Positions 15,780 through 23,419 of a DNA stretch of 64,000 nt are shown here, piece by piece. How positions within the stretch are numbered: position 1 is the stretch's first letter; each line of letters starts with the position of its first letter. Both the position numbers and the translations under genes were made by a program. The notes below the pieces were generated by a model. That model was not told the DNA's origin and did not search any database. It saw only the letters and a program-made list of their open reading frames with translations. The DNA is from Flavobacterium sp. HJJ (lineage in GTDB: Bacteria > Bacteroidota > Bacteroidia > Flavobacteriales > Flavobacteriaceae). The stretch lies in NCBI RefSeq assembly GCF_015351475.1, contig NZ_JADKPR010000012.1:1-64000 (forward strand), given 5' to 3'.

Positions 15780-18700
15780 TTATTCTTTTGCTTTCCAGTA
15801 ATGCCTTAAATCTAAAGTGTAAGGATATTCGGGATTAATAAGCTCTATAGGAGTATCAAGCCGCAGATCAGATTTTGATTCTATTAAAAAACGAGATGCC
15901 GAAGTACTGTTTGAAATCATTTCTTTTTCTTTTTCGATTTCTTCAAGTGCTGTTGAAGGTGTATGTCCAAAATCCCAAAAACGGCTTATTTTTCTTGATT
16001 CAGCTTCAAAACTATTGATAGGGAAACTGTCAAAACTTCTTCCGCCGGGATGCGTTACAAAATAGGTACAGCCGCCAATTATTTTATTGTTCCAAGTATC
16101 GGCTAAGTCAAAAACAAGCGGTACATCAATTCCGATATTAGGATGCAGTGCCGATGGCGGATTCCATGATTTATAACGGATTCCTGCAACATATTCACCT
16201 TTGGTTCCGGTGCTTCTTAATGGGATTCGGCATCCTTTGCATAATAAAATATGGCGGTCGGGAACAATTCCTGAAACTTTTACCTGCAGGCGCTCCAGCG
16301 AGGAATCGACAAATCGGGCAGTTCCGGTGCTGGACAGTTCTTCGCCAAGTACGTGCCAAGGCTCTATTCCTAATCTAATTTCCAATTGGACATTGTCAAT
16401 TGTCACAGTACCGTGATGCGGATATCTAAATTCGAAGAAAGGATCAAACCATGAAATATCAAAATTGTATCCCGCGTCTTTTAAATCGTTTACTACATCA
16501 ATCATATCCAGATAGGCGAAATGCGGTAACAAAAACTTGTCGTGCAGTTCCGTTCCCCAACGAATTAATTTTTTCTCATATGGGTTTTTCCAGAATTTGG
16601 CAACCAAGGCACGGACTAATAAATTTTGAACCAAGTTCATGTGCTTGTGCGGAGGCATATCAAAAGCCCTTAATTCTAATATTCCCAAACGCCCTGTTGA
16701 CGAATCGGGAGAATATAATTTATCGATGCAGAATTCCGTACGGTGTGTATTTCCAGTGATATCAGTCAGCAGGTTTCTAAAAATCCTGTCCACCATCCAG
16801 AAAGGAACTTCTCTGTCTTTTGGTATTTGTTCAAATGCAATTTCCATTTCATAAAGGCGCTCATCACGGCCTTCGTCAATACGCGGTGCCTGACTTGTTG
16901 GTCCAATAAATGGCCCGGCAAAAAGGTAGCTCAAAACAGGATGATGCTGCCAGTAGGTAATTAAACTCTGCAGTAAATCAGGTCTTCGCAGCAAAGGGCT
17001 GTCTTCAGGTCTTTCGGCGCCTAAGGTTACGTGATTTCCACCTCCGGTTCCGGTATGACGGCCGTCTACCATAAATTTATCTGTGCCTAAACGGGAAAGA
17101 AAAGCTTCTTCATATAATGCCGTTGTATTATCTACAATTTCCTGCCAGGATTTGGCCGGATGTACATTTACTTCTATTACGCCGGGGTCTGGAGTAACCA
17201 TCATTTTCTCCACTCTGTAATCCGTTTTTGGCTGATAACCTTCGATTCGTACAGGCATCTGTAATTTTTCGGCAGTATTTTCGATTGAAGTTATTAAGTC
17301 GATATAGTCTTCTAAATAATCAGTTGGCGGCAGAAAAATGTACAGCATCCCATCGCGTTCTTCAACGCACATTGCTGTAATGAAAGTGTCCACTTCAAAT
17401 ATTGTAGGATCTTCTTCTTTTTTAGTCTCTTTTTTGGCTGACACTTTTTTGACTGCTTCAAAAATTTTTGAAATCGTTCCGTAGCGTTTTTTTACTTTTT
17501 CAGAATAGTCTCCTAGAGCGGGTAAATCTTCAAATAAACTTCTGTCAACAACCGTTTCTCTCTTATTTTTAGAAGTTTTTGGAAGTGAATCTAAAGGTAA
17601 CCGCAAACCGATGGGAGAATTTCCGGGAATCAAAAAACAATTTCCTCTCCTGAATTCCCAAGCACAGCTTTCCCAATTGTCCTGAGTATAATTTTTCCGT
17701 ATTGGCAAAACAAAACCTGACGGATTGTTTAAGCCTTTTTCTAAAACCTTGGCAAGATTATGACGTTCAATAGAGTCCTTGAGATTTACTTTCAGCGGAT
17801 CTAAATTCACTGGAAGCTTACCTTCTTCAAGAGCCCAGTAGATTGGGTCTTCATAGGCGGGTAATATGTTTTTAGTATCAATTCCTAAAAATTTGGTTAA
17901 CTCGACAGCAAATTTTTCAGCATCGTGAAAAGTAAATTGAGTTTCACCTTCTTTAGCTACCAAAGCATCGTTTTTCCACAGAGGAAATCCGTCTTTTCTC
18001 CAGAATAATCCATATTGCCAGCGGGGAAACAATTCTCCGGGATACCATTTTCCCTGTCCAAAATGCAGTAAGCCTCCGAAAGCAAACCGCTGTTTTAAAC
18101 GAAGTGCTAAATCGTAAGCTAGTTTTCGTTTCAGCGGGCCGTCTGCGGCTGTGTTCCATTCGGCTCCCTCAAAATCGTCAATAGAAATAAAGGTTGGTTC
18201 ACCGCCCATTGTCAGGCGGACATCACCTTCAATCAAGTCTTTTTCGACTGCATGTCCTACCGTCATGATTTCTTCCCATTGTCTGTCAGAATACGGTTTG
18301 GTTACCCGTGGATCTTCATGAATTCGCGTTACTTTATTTTCAAAATCAAAACTTACGTCACATTTTTCGGTAGCACCAGTTACAGGCGCCGCGCTTAAAT
18401 AATGAGGAGTACAGCACAACGGAATATGTCCTTCACCTGCAAAAAGACCGGAAGTAGGATCAAGTCCAATCCAGCCTGCACCCGGCAGATATACTTCTGC
18501 CCAAGCATGTAAATCAGTAAAATCATTTTCGGGTCCGGAAGGGCCGTCAAGAGATTTTATGTCTGGTGCCAATTGTACAATGTAACCGGAAACAAAACGT
18601 GAAGCTAAACCAAAATGGCGTAAAATATGAATTAACAGCCAGGCAAAGTCCCTGCAGGAACCGCTTTTCAGCCTTAATGTCTGTTCGGGAGTCTGCACGC

Positions 18701-19196
18701 CGGCTTCCATCCTCAGATTGTATGTCAGTGTTTTATAAACCACTTGGTTGAGGTAAACTAAAAAATCATTTATTTCTAAAGAATCATTTACTTTTATGCC
18801 TTCAATAAATTTTAAGAATGTCGGACTTTCTTCGCTTAGTTTCAAGTAAGGCACCAATTCCTGTTCGAGAAGAGTGTCGTATTTAAATGGAAATTTCTGA
18901 GCATATTCTTCTACAAAATAATCAAAAGGGTTAATGACTTGAAGTTTTGCAATTACTTCGACCTCGACTTTTAATTCTTTGATTTTATCGGGAAAAACAA
19001 TTCTGGCCTGATAGTTTCCAAAAGGATCCTGCTGCCAATTAATAAAATGATTCTCTGGACTGATTTTAAACGTATATCCTTCTATTGCAGTTCTTGAATG
19101 TACTGCAGGACGAAGTCTGAAAACATGTGGGAATAATTTAACGCTGCGGTCAAATTTGTATATTGTTTTGTGGGAAATGGCTATTTTTATGGACAT
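15780..19196 (-). CDS. Transglutaminase-DUF2126 fusion protein
   Basis: At 1138 residues this is one of the two largest proteins in the window. Residues 1-85 form Bact_transglu_N and 150-260 a transglutaminase core with Cys181 (LKSGSCRDFAWLL), His230 (DFTDLHAWAEVYL) and Asp246 (GWIGLDPTSG). From about 310 it is DUF2126, with RLTMGGEPTFISIDDFEG (about 325), HFGQGKWYPGELFPRWQYG (about 380), RHTGTGGGNHVTLG (about 710) and a C-terminal His/Arg-rich region. DUF2126 has been predicted to be a circularly permuted glutamine-synthetase-like ligase. It is the first gene of the cluster and probably sets its transcription from the 19197-19523 spacer. No signal peptide, so cytoplasmic. Confidence 0.9.
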   Translation of the reverse strand: MSIKIAISHKTIYKFDRSVKLFPHVFRLRPAVHSRTAIEGYTFKISPENHFINWQQDPFGNYQARIVFPDKIKELKVEVEVIAKLQVINPFDYFVEEYAQKFPFKYDTLLEQELVPYLKLSEESPTFLKFIEGIKVNDSLEINDFLVYLNQVVYKTLTYNLRMEAGVQTPEQTLRLKSGSCRDFAWLLIHILRHFGLASRFVSGYIVQLAPDIKSLDGPSGPENDFTDLHAWAEVYLPGAGWIGLDPTSGLFAGEGHIPLCCTPHYLSAAPVTGATEKCDVSFDFENKVTRIHEDPRVTKPYSDRQWEEIMTVGHAVEKDLIEGDVRLTMGGEPTFISIDDFEGAEWNTAADGPLKRKLAYDLALRLKQRFAFGGLLHFGQGKWYPGELFPRWQYGLFWRKDGFPLWKNDALVAKEGETQFTFHDAEKFAVELTKFLGIDTKNILPAYEDPIYWALEEGKLPVNLDPLKVNLKDSIERHNLAKVLEKGLNNPSGFVLPIRKNYTQDNWESCAWEFRRGNCFLIPGNSPIGLRLPLDSLPKTSKNKRETVVDRSLFEDLPALGDYSEKVKKRYGTISKIFEAVKKVSAKKETKKEEDPTIFEVDTFITAMCVEERDGMLYIFLPPTDYLEDYIDLITSIENTAEKLQMPVRIEGYQPKTDYRVEKMMVTPDPGVIEVNVHPAKSWQEIVDNTTALYEEAFLSRLGTDKFMVDGRHTGTGGGNHVTLGAERPEDSPLLRRPDLLQSLITYWQHHPVLSYLFAGPFIGPTSQAPRIDEGRDERLYEMEIAFEQIPKDREVPFWMVDRIFRNLLTDITGNTHRTEFCIDKLYSPDSSTGRLGILELRAFDMPPHKHMNLVQNLLVRALVAKFWKNPYEKKLIRWGTELHDKFLLPHFAYLDMIDVVNDLKDAGYNFDISWFDPFFEFRYPHHGTVTIDNVQLEIRLGIEPWHVLGEELSSTGTARFVDSSLERLQVKVSGIVPDRHILLCKGCRIPLRSTGTKGEYVAGIRYKSWNPPSALHPNIGIDVPLVFDLADTWNNKIIGGCTYFVTHPGGRSFDSFPINSFEAESRKISRFWDFGHTPSTALEEIEKEKEMISNSTSASRFLIESKSDLRLDTPIELINPEYPYTLDLRHYWKAKE

Positions 19197-19523
19197 AAGA
19201 AAGTTTTTTTTATGACATAATTCCGTTTATACAAATATTGAAAAAAAATCATTGTTTAACGAATTTTAATGATAATAATTTATTAAAAATATGCTTAAAT
19301 ACTTTTAAATAAGTAATTTTAAATCTTTTTATTGATAATATGTTAATGTTTGTGATTGGAAAACGGCTCCAAAAAGTATAAAATGTTACGGCAATGTATA
19401 TTTATAGTTTACACCGCTTTATTTCATTTTGGCTTTGTAACTTAGTATTTCAATAATTATTACAAATTAATAAGCAGACTGACGAGCATTATTAATATCA
19501 CAAATTCAAAAAAATAGATAAAT
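19197..19523. other. Divergent intergenic region between the DUF2126 cluster and a pirin gene
   Basis: 327 bp of AT-rich DNA that must hold promoters for both directions. I find no perfect TAnnTTTG on either strand; near matches are TACTTTTA (about 19310) and TAACTTAG (about 19438, plus strand). No ORF, repeat or RNA gene is seen. Confidence 0.4.
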
Positions 19524-20405
19524 ATGTCAAACATTGGATTAATTATAGAAGAACGTTCGGCCGATATTGGTAACTTTCTTGTAGGCAGGCTGCTGCCTTT
19601 TCGTGAAAAAAGGGCAGTGGGACCTTTTGTGTTTTTGGATCACATGGGACCGGCACTACTTAAAGATTATCAAAATTTAGATGTTCCTCCGCATCCGCAT
19701 ATAGGACTTTCGACACTTACTTATTTGTTTGAGGGAGCCATACTGCACAGAGACAGCGTGGGAACTGAAATGGAAATTACTCCGGGTGCAGTCAATTGGA
19801 TGACAGCGGGAAAAGGTGTAGTGCATTCGGAACGTACACCCGAATATTTGAGAACTACCGATAAAAGTCTTCATGGACTGCAGATTTGGGTTGCACTGCC
19901 AAAGGAAAAAGAAAACATCGAACCCTCATTTGTACATGTAGAAGCCAAAGATATACCCGAATGGCAGCAGGATAATGTTACAATAAAACTGATTGCCGGT
20001 GAAGCTTTTGGGAAAAAATCGCCAGTTCCTGTTTACAGCCCGTTATATTTGATTGAAATTAAAAGTACATCCAAAGCAACGCTGGATATCGGCAAAGATC
20101 TTTTTGGAGAAAGTGCTTTGTATATTCTGGAAGGCGAAATTATAAATGATGGAAATACCTATGGTTCAAAACAAATTTTGGTTGCCAAGGAAAGCAGTCT
20201 CTGCCAGTTCGAAATGAGTGAGAACAGTACGGTTTATATTTTTGGAGGAGAACCATTTCCCGAAGAACATTTCATCTATTGGAATTTTGTTCATTCAGAT
20301 AAAGCCGTCATTGAAAAAGCAAAGCAGGACTGGATCGATCAAAAGTTTTCAAAAGTTCCCAATGAAACAGAGTTTGTTCCCCTGCCGCAGCCCAGAGTGA
20401 GATAG
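19524..20405 (+). CDS. Pirin family protein
   Basis: A 293-residue bicupin. The metal ligands of the N-terminal cupin are in place: His57 and His59 in PPHPHIGLSTLTYLFEG, His101 and Glu103 in GKGVVHSE, the spacing of human pirin. The C-terminal pirin_C cupin covers about 175-285. Bacterial pirins bind Fe(II); some act as quercetin 2,3-dioxygenases and others bind partner enzymes, so the role is open. It is cytoplasmic and alone on the plus strand. A second, unrelated-length pirin lies at 22611. Confidence 0.9.
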   Translation: MSNIGLIIEERSADIGNFLVGRLLPFREKRAVGPFVFLDHMGPALLKDYQNLDVPPHPHIGLSTLTYLFEGAILHRDSVGTEMEITPGAVNWMTAGKGVVHSERTPEYLRTTDKSLHGLQIWVALPKEKENIEPSFVHVEAKDIPEWQQDNVTIKLIAGEAFGKKSPVPVYSPLYLIEIKSTSKATLDIGKDLFGESALYILEGEIINDGNTYGSKQILVAKESSLCQFEMSENSTVYIFGGEPFPEEHFIYWNFVHSDKAVIEKAKQDWIDQKFSKVPNETEFVPLPQPRVR

Positions 20406-20437
20406 TTTATTTTTTATTTACGGACTATTAAAAATTA

Positions 20438-20525
20438 GGGCATGACCGCAAGGGTCGGGCTTTCCACTGTATCTTTTCTTTTCCTAAAGAAGGAAAAGAA
20501 AAGGATGCCGTTTCAATCCCTCATG
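20438..20525 (+). repeat. REP-like palindromic element, copy 3 (divergent subtype)
   Basis: Borders GGTCGGGCTTTCCACTGT and GATGCCGTTTCAATCCCTCA flank a 15-bp stem (20471-20485 with 20491-20506) made of CTTTTCTTTTCC and its inverse. The layout (GGGCTnTCC, ATCTT, stem, AAGGAT, TTnnATC) parallels the elements at 3011 and 11061. The element lies just before a gene remnant. Confidence 0.5.
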
Positions 20526-20621
20526 TAAATCCTATTTTCATAATAACTTTTCCGAATAACAGAAGAATATTTGGTATAATTATTTTTAAAAAAAACTGTT
20601 TTCCGTACTTTTTCTAGAGCA

Positions 20622-20933
20622 ATGCGGCGCTATTGCATTGGAGCTGCACTATTTGATCTGGATGACCCGTCCAGGGAAATAGGAAGACTCGCGAAACCTT
20701 TATTAGCTCCTTTAGAAGAAGAGAGGGAAGGCTATGTGCCAAATGTGGTATATTCCTGTGGTTCCATAATTCACAATAACAGTCTTATACTGCCTTATGC
20801 CGTGTCCGATTATTCGTCTACTTATGCTGTAGTTGATATGACCGAACTGCTCGAAGCATTACTGAATAGTAAAAATAACTGTATATGGAGTTACCCAAAA
20901 CTTAGTTTATATACTATTTTTATGGTTTCTTAA
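20622..20933 (+). pseudogene. Remnant of a GH130 glycoside phosphorylase (C-terminal end)
   Basis: The 103-codon frame reads RRYCIGAALFDLDDPSREIG, then an EEEREGYVPNVVYSCGSI block and a segment on the final strands of the propeller. This is the C-terminal quarter of family GH130 (beta-mannoside phosphorylases of about 300-400 residues, which phosphorolyse mannosyl-glucose or mannan oligosaccharides). The N-terminal three quarters, with the catalytic Asp, are missing; a TAA stops the frame about 45 nt upstream and no other frame continues it. The last 20 residues no longer look like the family. It cannot be active and is best read as a deletion product, abutting a REP-like element and an acetyltransferase gene. 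Confidence 0.75.
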
Positions 20934-20943
20934 AAATATTAAA

Positions 20944-21501
20944 ATGACTGAAAAAGAAAAAATGCTTTTGGGCGAAATCTATTTTGCCAATGATAAACAA
21001 CTTACCGAAGAACGTGCAAGAGCCAAAAGACTATTGCACAAATTGAACGTTACCGAATATTTGATGAATGGAAAATCACGGGCAATTCTTCGGGAACTGA
21101 TGCCAAATTCTCATAAACGATTGTATATAGAACCGCCGTTTCATTGTGATTATGGGTATAATATTCATTCGGGGGAGAATGTCTATTTTAATGTTAACTG
21201 CGTGGTTTTGGACACTATGAAAGTGACTATTGGCAACAATGTTTTCTTTGCGCCAGGCGTGCATGTTTACACAGCAACACATCCGCTCAATGCCGTCGAA
21301 AGAAGAACTGTCGAAAGTTCAAAACCTGTTTCTATTGGCGATGACTGCTGGATAGGAGGGAATTCGGTGATTTGTCCGGGAGTTACAATTGGTAACGGCT
21401 GTGTAATCGGTGCGGGATCTGTGGTAACAAAGGATATTCCCGAGAATTCTTTGGCAGTTGGGAATCCCGCCAAAGTGATTCGGAAATTGAATGAGGATTA
21501 G
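20944..21501 (+). CDS. maa: Maltose O-acetyltransferase-like sugar acetyltransferase
   Basis: A 185-residue left-handed beta-helix acetyltransferase that moves an acetyl group from acetyl-CoA to a sugar hydroxyl. The N-terminal Mac segment MTEKEKMLLGEIYFANDKQL is the family's start, GVHVYTATHPLNAVER carries the catalytic His113, and hexapeptide repeats follow (IGDDCWIGGNSVICPGVTIG). It begins 10 bp after the GH130 remnant, so the two were probably once one sugar-use operon. The real acceptor sugar is unknown. Cytoplasmic. Confidence 0.88.
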   Translation: MTEKEKMLLGEIYFANDKQLTEERARAKRLLHKLNVTEYLMNGKSRAILRELMPNSHKRLYIEPPFHCDYGYNIHSGENVYFNVNCVVLDTMKVTIGNNVFFAPGVHVYTATHPLNAVERRTVESSKPVSIGDDCWIGGNSVICPGVTIGNGCVIGAGSVVTKDIPENSLAVGNPAKVIRKLNED

Positions 21502-21559
21502 GAGAGTTAAGAGGGTTTAAAAGTTTAAATTGTTTTAACAGTTTAAAACTCTTTTCTAA

Positions 21560-21787
21560 TCACTTCTTGTTCATATAAAAACTCAACGCTCCCGATGGAC
21601 ATTTATTGATAGTTTCGATAATTTTTTCAGTAGTTGAGTTTTCTGGTAAAATCCACGGTTTCTCTTTTGGATGAAAAACATCTGGATTGTTCTTAACACA
21701 CATCGCAGAATGTATGCATTTTCCAGATTGCCAAACAATGGTTACTTCTCCATTGCTGTATTCTTTTTTGATGTCTTTTGGATCCAT
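21560..21787 (-). CDS. YjdI-type Fe-S mono-cluster protein
   Basis: A 75-residue protein of the Fer4_19/YjdI family. Cys24 and Cys30 (GKCIHSAMC) and Cys63 (NKCPSGALSF) are the conserved cysteines; His25 is next to the first. The fold is a small ferredoxin-like domain thought to hold one iron-sulfur cluster. In E. coli yjdI sits beside the acetyltransferase yjdJ; here the same pair flanks an OsmC gene. It starts 2 bp after the OsmC stop and is the last gene of the trio. Electron carriage is plausible but untested. Confidence 0.82.
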   Translation of the reverse strand: MDPKDIKKEYSNGEVTIVWQSGKCIHSAMCVKNNPDVFHPKEKPWILPENSTTEKIIETINKCPSGALSFYMNKK

Positions 21788-21789
21788 GA

Positions 21790-22197
21790 CTAAATAGATG
21801 TGTTGATTAGTATCTTATTTTTTAAGATTTTAGAAATCGGACATTTTTCGGCAATAATTAACAATCTGTTTTTGGTGTCTTCGTCAACTGTACTCGGAAA
21901 ACTAATTGAACGGCTAATGGTTGTCGTTAATTCCGAATCGTTTTCTTGAGAGATATTTAGGGAAATATTTATTTCTGGAATATCCCAGCCCTTTCTATCA
22001 ATATACATTCTCAAAGTCGAAAGTGTACAGCCTGCCAAGGAAGCTAATAATGTCGAAAATGGATCTGGTCCTAAATCATTTCCACCAACATTTTCAGGTT
22101 CGTCCATTAGTAATTTGCCATTGCGCCAAGCAATAGTGCACAAATATTTTTGAGTACCAATATTTCCTGTGATATTATTTTCTAATAGATTTTCCAT
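21790..22197 (-). CDS. OsmC/Ohr family peroxiredoxin-like protein
   Basis: A 135-residue OsmC-type thiol peroxidase candidate with the two redox cysteines in the right context: Cys57 in LASLAGCTLSTLR and Cys119 in IAEKCPISKIL. OsmC proteins reduce organic hydroperoxides. The start is placed at MENLLENN (22197): a longer reading from 22311 would overlap the upstream acetyltransferase by 92 bp and adds residues foreign to the family. Middle gene of a three-gene unit. Confidence 0.85.
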   Translation of the reverse strand: MENLLENNITGNIGTQKYLCTIAWRNGKLLMDEPENVGGNDLGPDPFSTLLASLAGCTLSTLRMYIDRKGWDIPEINISLNISQENDSELTTTISRSISFPSTVDEDTKNRLLIIAEKCPISKILKNKILINTSI

Positions 22198-22219
22198 AAA
22201 ATATGTTTTTTGATGAGGA

Positions 22220-22504
22220 TTATAAAACGTCTCTAAATTCGGGAGTTTTGTCAAACACTTTTTTTGCAAAAGGACAAAGCGGAATAATTTTGATGTTTTT
22301 TTCTCTTGCAAATTCTACTGCTTTAGCTACCATTTTTTTGCCGTAGCCTTTTCCGTTATTGCCTTCGTTTACTTCGGTATGGTCAATAATGATTTTATCT
22401 GGACCTGCAAAAACAAAAGTCATTTTGGCTTCGGCTTTGCCATTAATATCGATGTGGAAAAAACCGTTTTTGTCGTTTATCTCTAATTGTACTTCTTCGT
22501 TCAT
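22220..22504 (-). CDS. YjdJ-like small GNAT N-acetyltransferase
   Basis: A 94-residue minimal acetyltransferase (Acetyltransf_CG group). The acetyl-CoA loop GNNGKGYGKKMV (about 62-73) and the C-terminal IIPLCPFAKKVFDK are characteristic. Substrates of this group are unknown. First gene of the GNAT-OsmC-YjdI operon; the 22-bp gap to OsmC argues for cotranscription. Confidence 0.85.
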   Translation of the reverse strand: MNEEVQLEINDKNGFFHIDINGKAEAKMTFVFAGPDKIIIDHTEVNEGNNGKGYGKKMVAKAVEFAREKNIKIIPLCPFAKKVFDKTPEFRDVL

Positions 22505-22562
22505 TTTTTCTTTAAGTTTCTAAGTTACAAAGTTGCTGAGTTTCTAAGTTTTTTTAAAATTT

Positions 22563-22602
22563 CTAAGATTCTAAGTCTTTTCTTAGTGACTTAGAATCTT
22601 AG
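22563..22602. repeat. CTAAG-type palindrome
   Basis: CTAAGATTCTAAGTC (22563-22577) and GACTTAGAATCTTAG (22588-22602) are perfect inverse repeats of 15 bp. Upstream (22515-22550) are further TTTCTAAGTT units. It may end transcription of the pirin gene on the minus strand, although no T run follows. Related units recur at 53621-53800. Confidence 0.75.
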
Positions 22603-22610
22603 CAATTTAA

Positions 22611-23327
22611 TTAATAACCCATCGGAATCTCCATTAATAAAAATTTTGCGTCAGTGCTGGCTTTGATGTCCAATGTTTTGAAATCGGTTATACCTAAACC
22701 ATCACGGGTTTCCAATTCCTGACCGTCAATAGTTATGTTTCCGGAGATTACAAAAGCATAAAGACCGTTTCCTTCTTTTTTTAATTCATATTGTTTTTCA
22801 AATCCAGCTTCAAAATCAGCCAAATGAAACCAGGCATCCTGATAAATCCAGACTCCTGCATCATCAGGATTTGGAGATAATATTTGGGCAAAATTGTTTT
22901 TTTGCTCAGCAGTGTCCAAAGTGATCTGCTGGTAACGAGGTTCCACATTTCTCACTTTTGGAAATAACCAGATTTGAAAAAGTTTTGTTCTTTGGTCAGC
23001 ATTTGGATTGAATTCACTGTGCTGAATTCCAGTTCCTGCGCTCATTACCTGTACATCGCCGGTTTTGATAGTTTCAGCATTTCCCATACTGTCTTTGTGA
23101 GCTAAATCTCCTTCCAGCGGGATAGTAATAATTTCCATATTGTCGTGAGGATGTGTTCCAAAACCCATTCCCGCTGCTACGGTGTCATCGTTTAAAACGC
23201 GTAACGCTCCAAATTGTACTCTATCTGGATTGTACCAGCTTGCAAAACTAAAGCTGTGGTAAGCGTTTAACCATCCGTGATCTGCGTGTCCTCTTGTATC
23301 TGCTTTGTGTAAAACTGTAGTTGCCAT
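22611..23327 (-). CDS. Pirin family protein (YhhW-like)
   Basis: A 238-residue bicupin close to E. coli YhhW, a quercetin 2,3-dioxygenase in vitro. The metal ligands are His59, His61, His103 and Glu105 (GFGTHPHDNMEI and GIQHSEFNP). The start METs the family N terminus ATTVLHKADTRGHADHGWL, which includes the conserved RGHADHGWL. A -7 box lies 30 nt upstream. Monocistronic; iron-dependent role not established in vivo. Confidence 0.92.
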   Translation of the reverse strand: MATTVLHKADTRGHADHGWLNAYHSFSFASWYNPDRVQFGALRVLNDDTVAAGMGFGTHPHDNMEIITIPLEGDLAHKDSMGNAETIKTGDVQVMSAGTGIQHSEFNPNADQRTKLFQIWLFPKVRNVEPRYQQITLDTAEQKNNFAQILSPNPDDAGVWIYQDAWFHLADFEAGFEKQYELKKEGNGLYAFVISGNITIDGQELETRDGLGITDFKTLDIKASTDAKFLLMEIPMGY

Positions 23328-23356
23328 GATATAAATGTTTAGTGATTTTTGTTATA

Positions 23357-23364
23357 CAAATTTA
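23357..23364 (-). promoter_or_regulatory. -7 box of the YhhW-like pirin gene
   Basis: TAAATTTG on the minus strand, 29 nt before the ATG; the nearest upstream TTTG is only 13 nt away. Confidence 0.45.
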
Positions 23365-23419
23365 CGTCAGATGTAAGCAAAAAGCACTTAATGTAGATTA
23401 AGAAGTTATGCCAATGGTA

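Noticed and set aside
16148..16964. Overlapping plus-strand ORFs of 70-100 codons inside the DUF2126 gene
   Set aside because: They are opposite-strand shadows of a long, motif-rich coding region and encode no recognisable domain.
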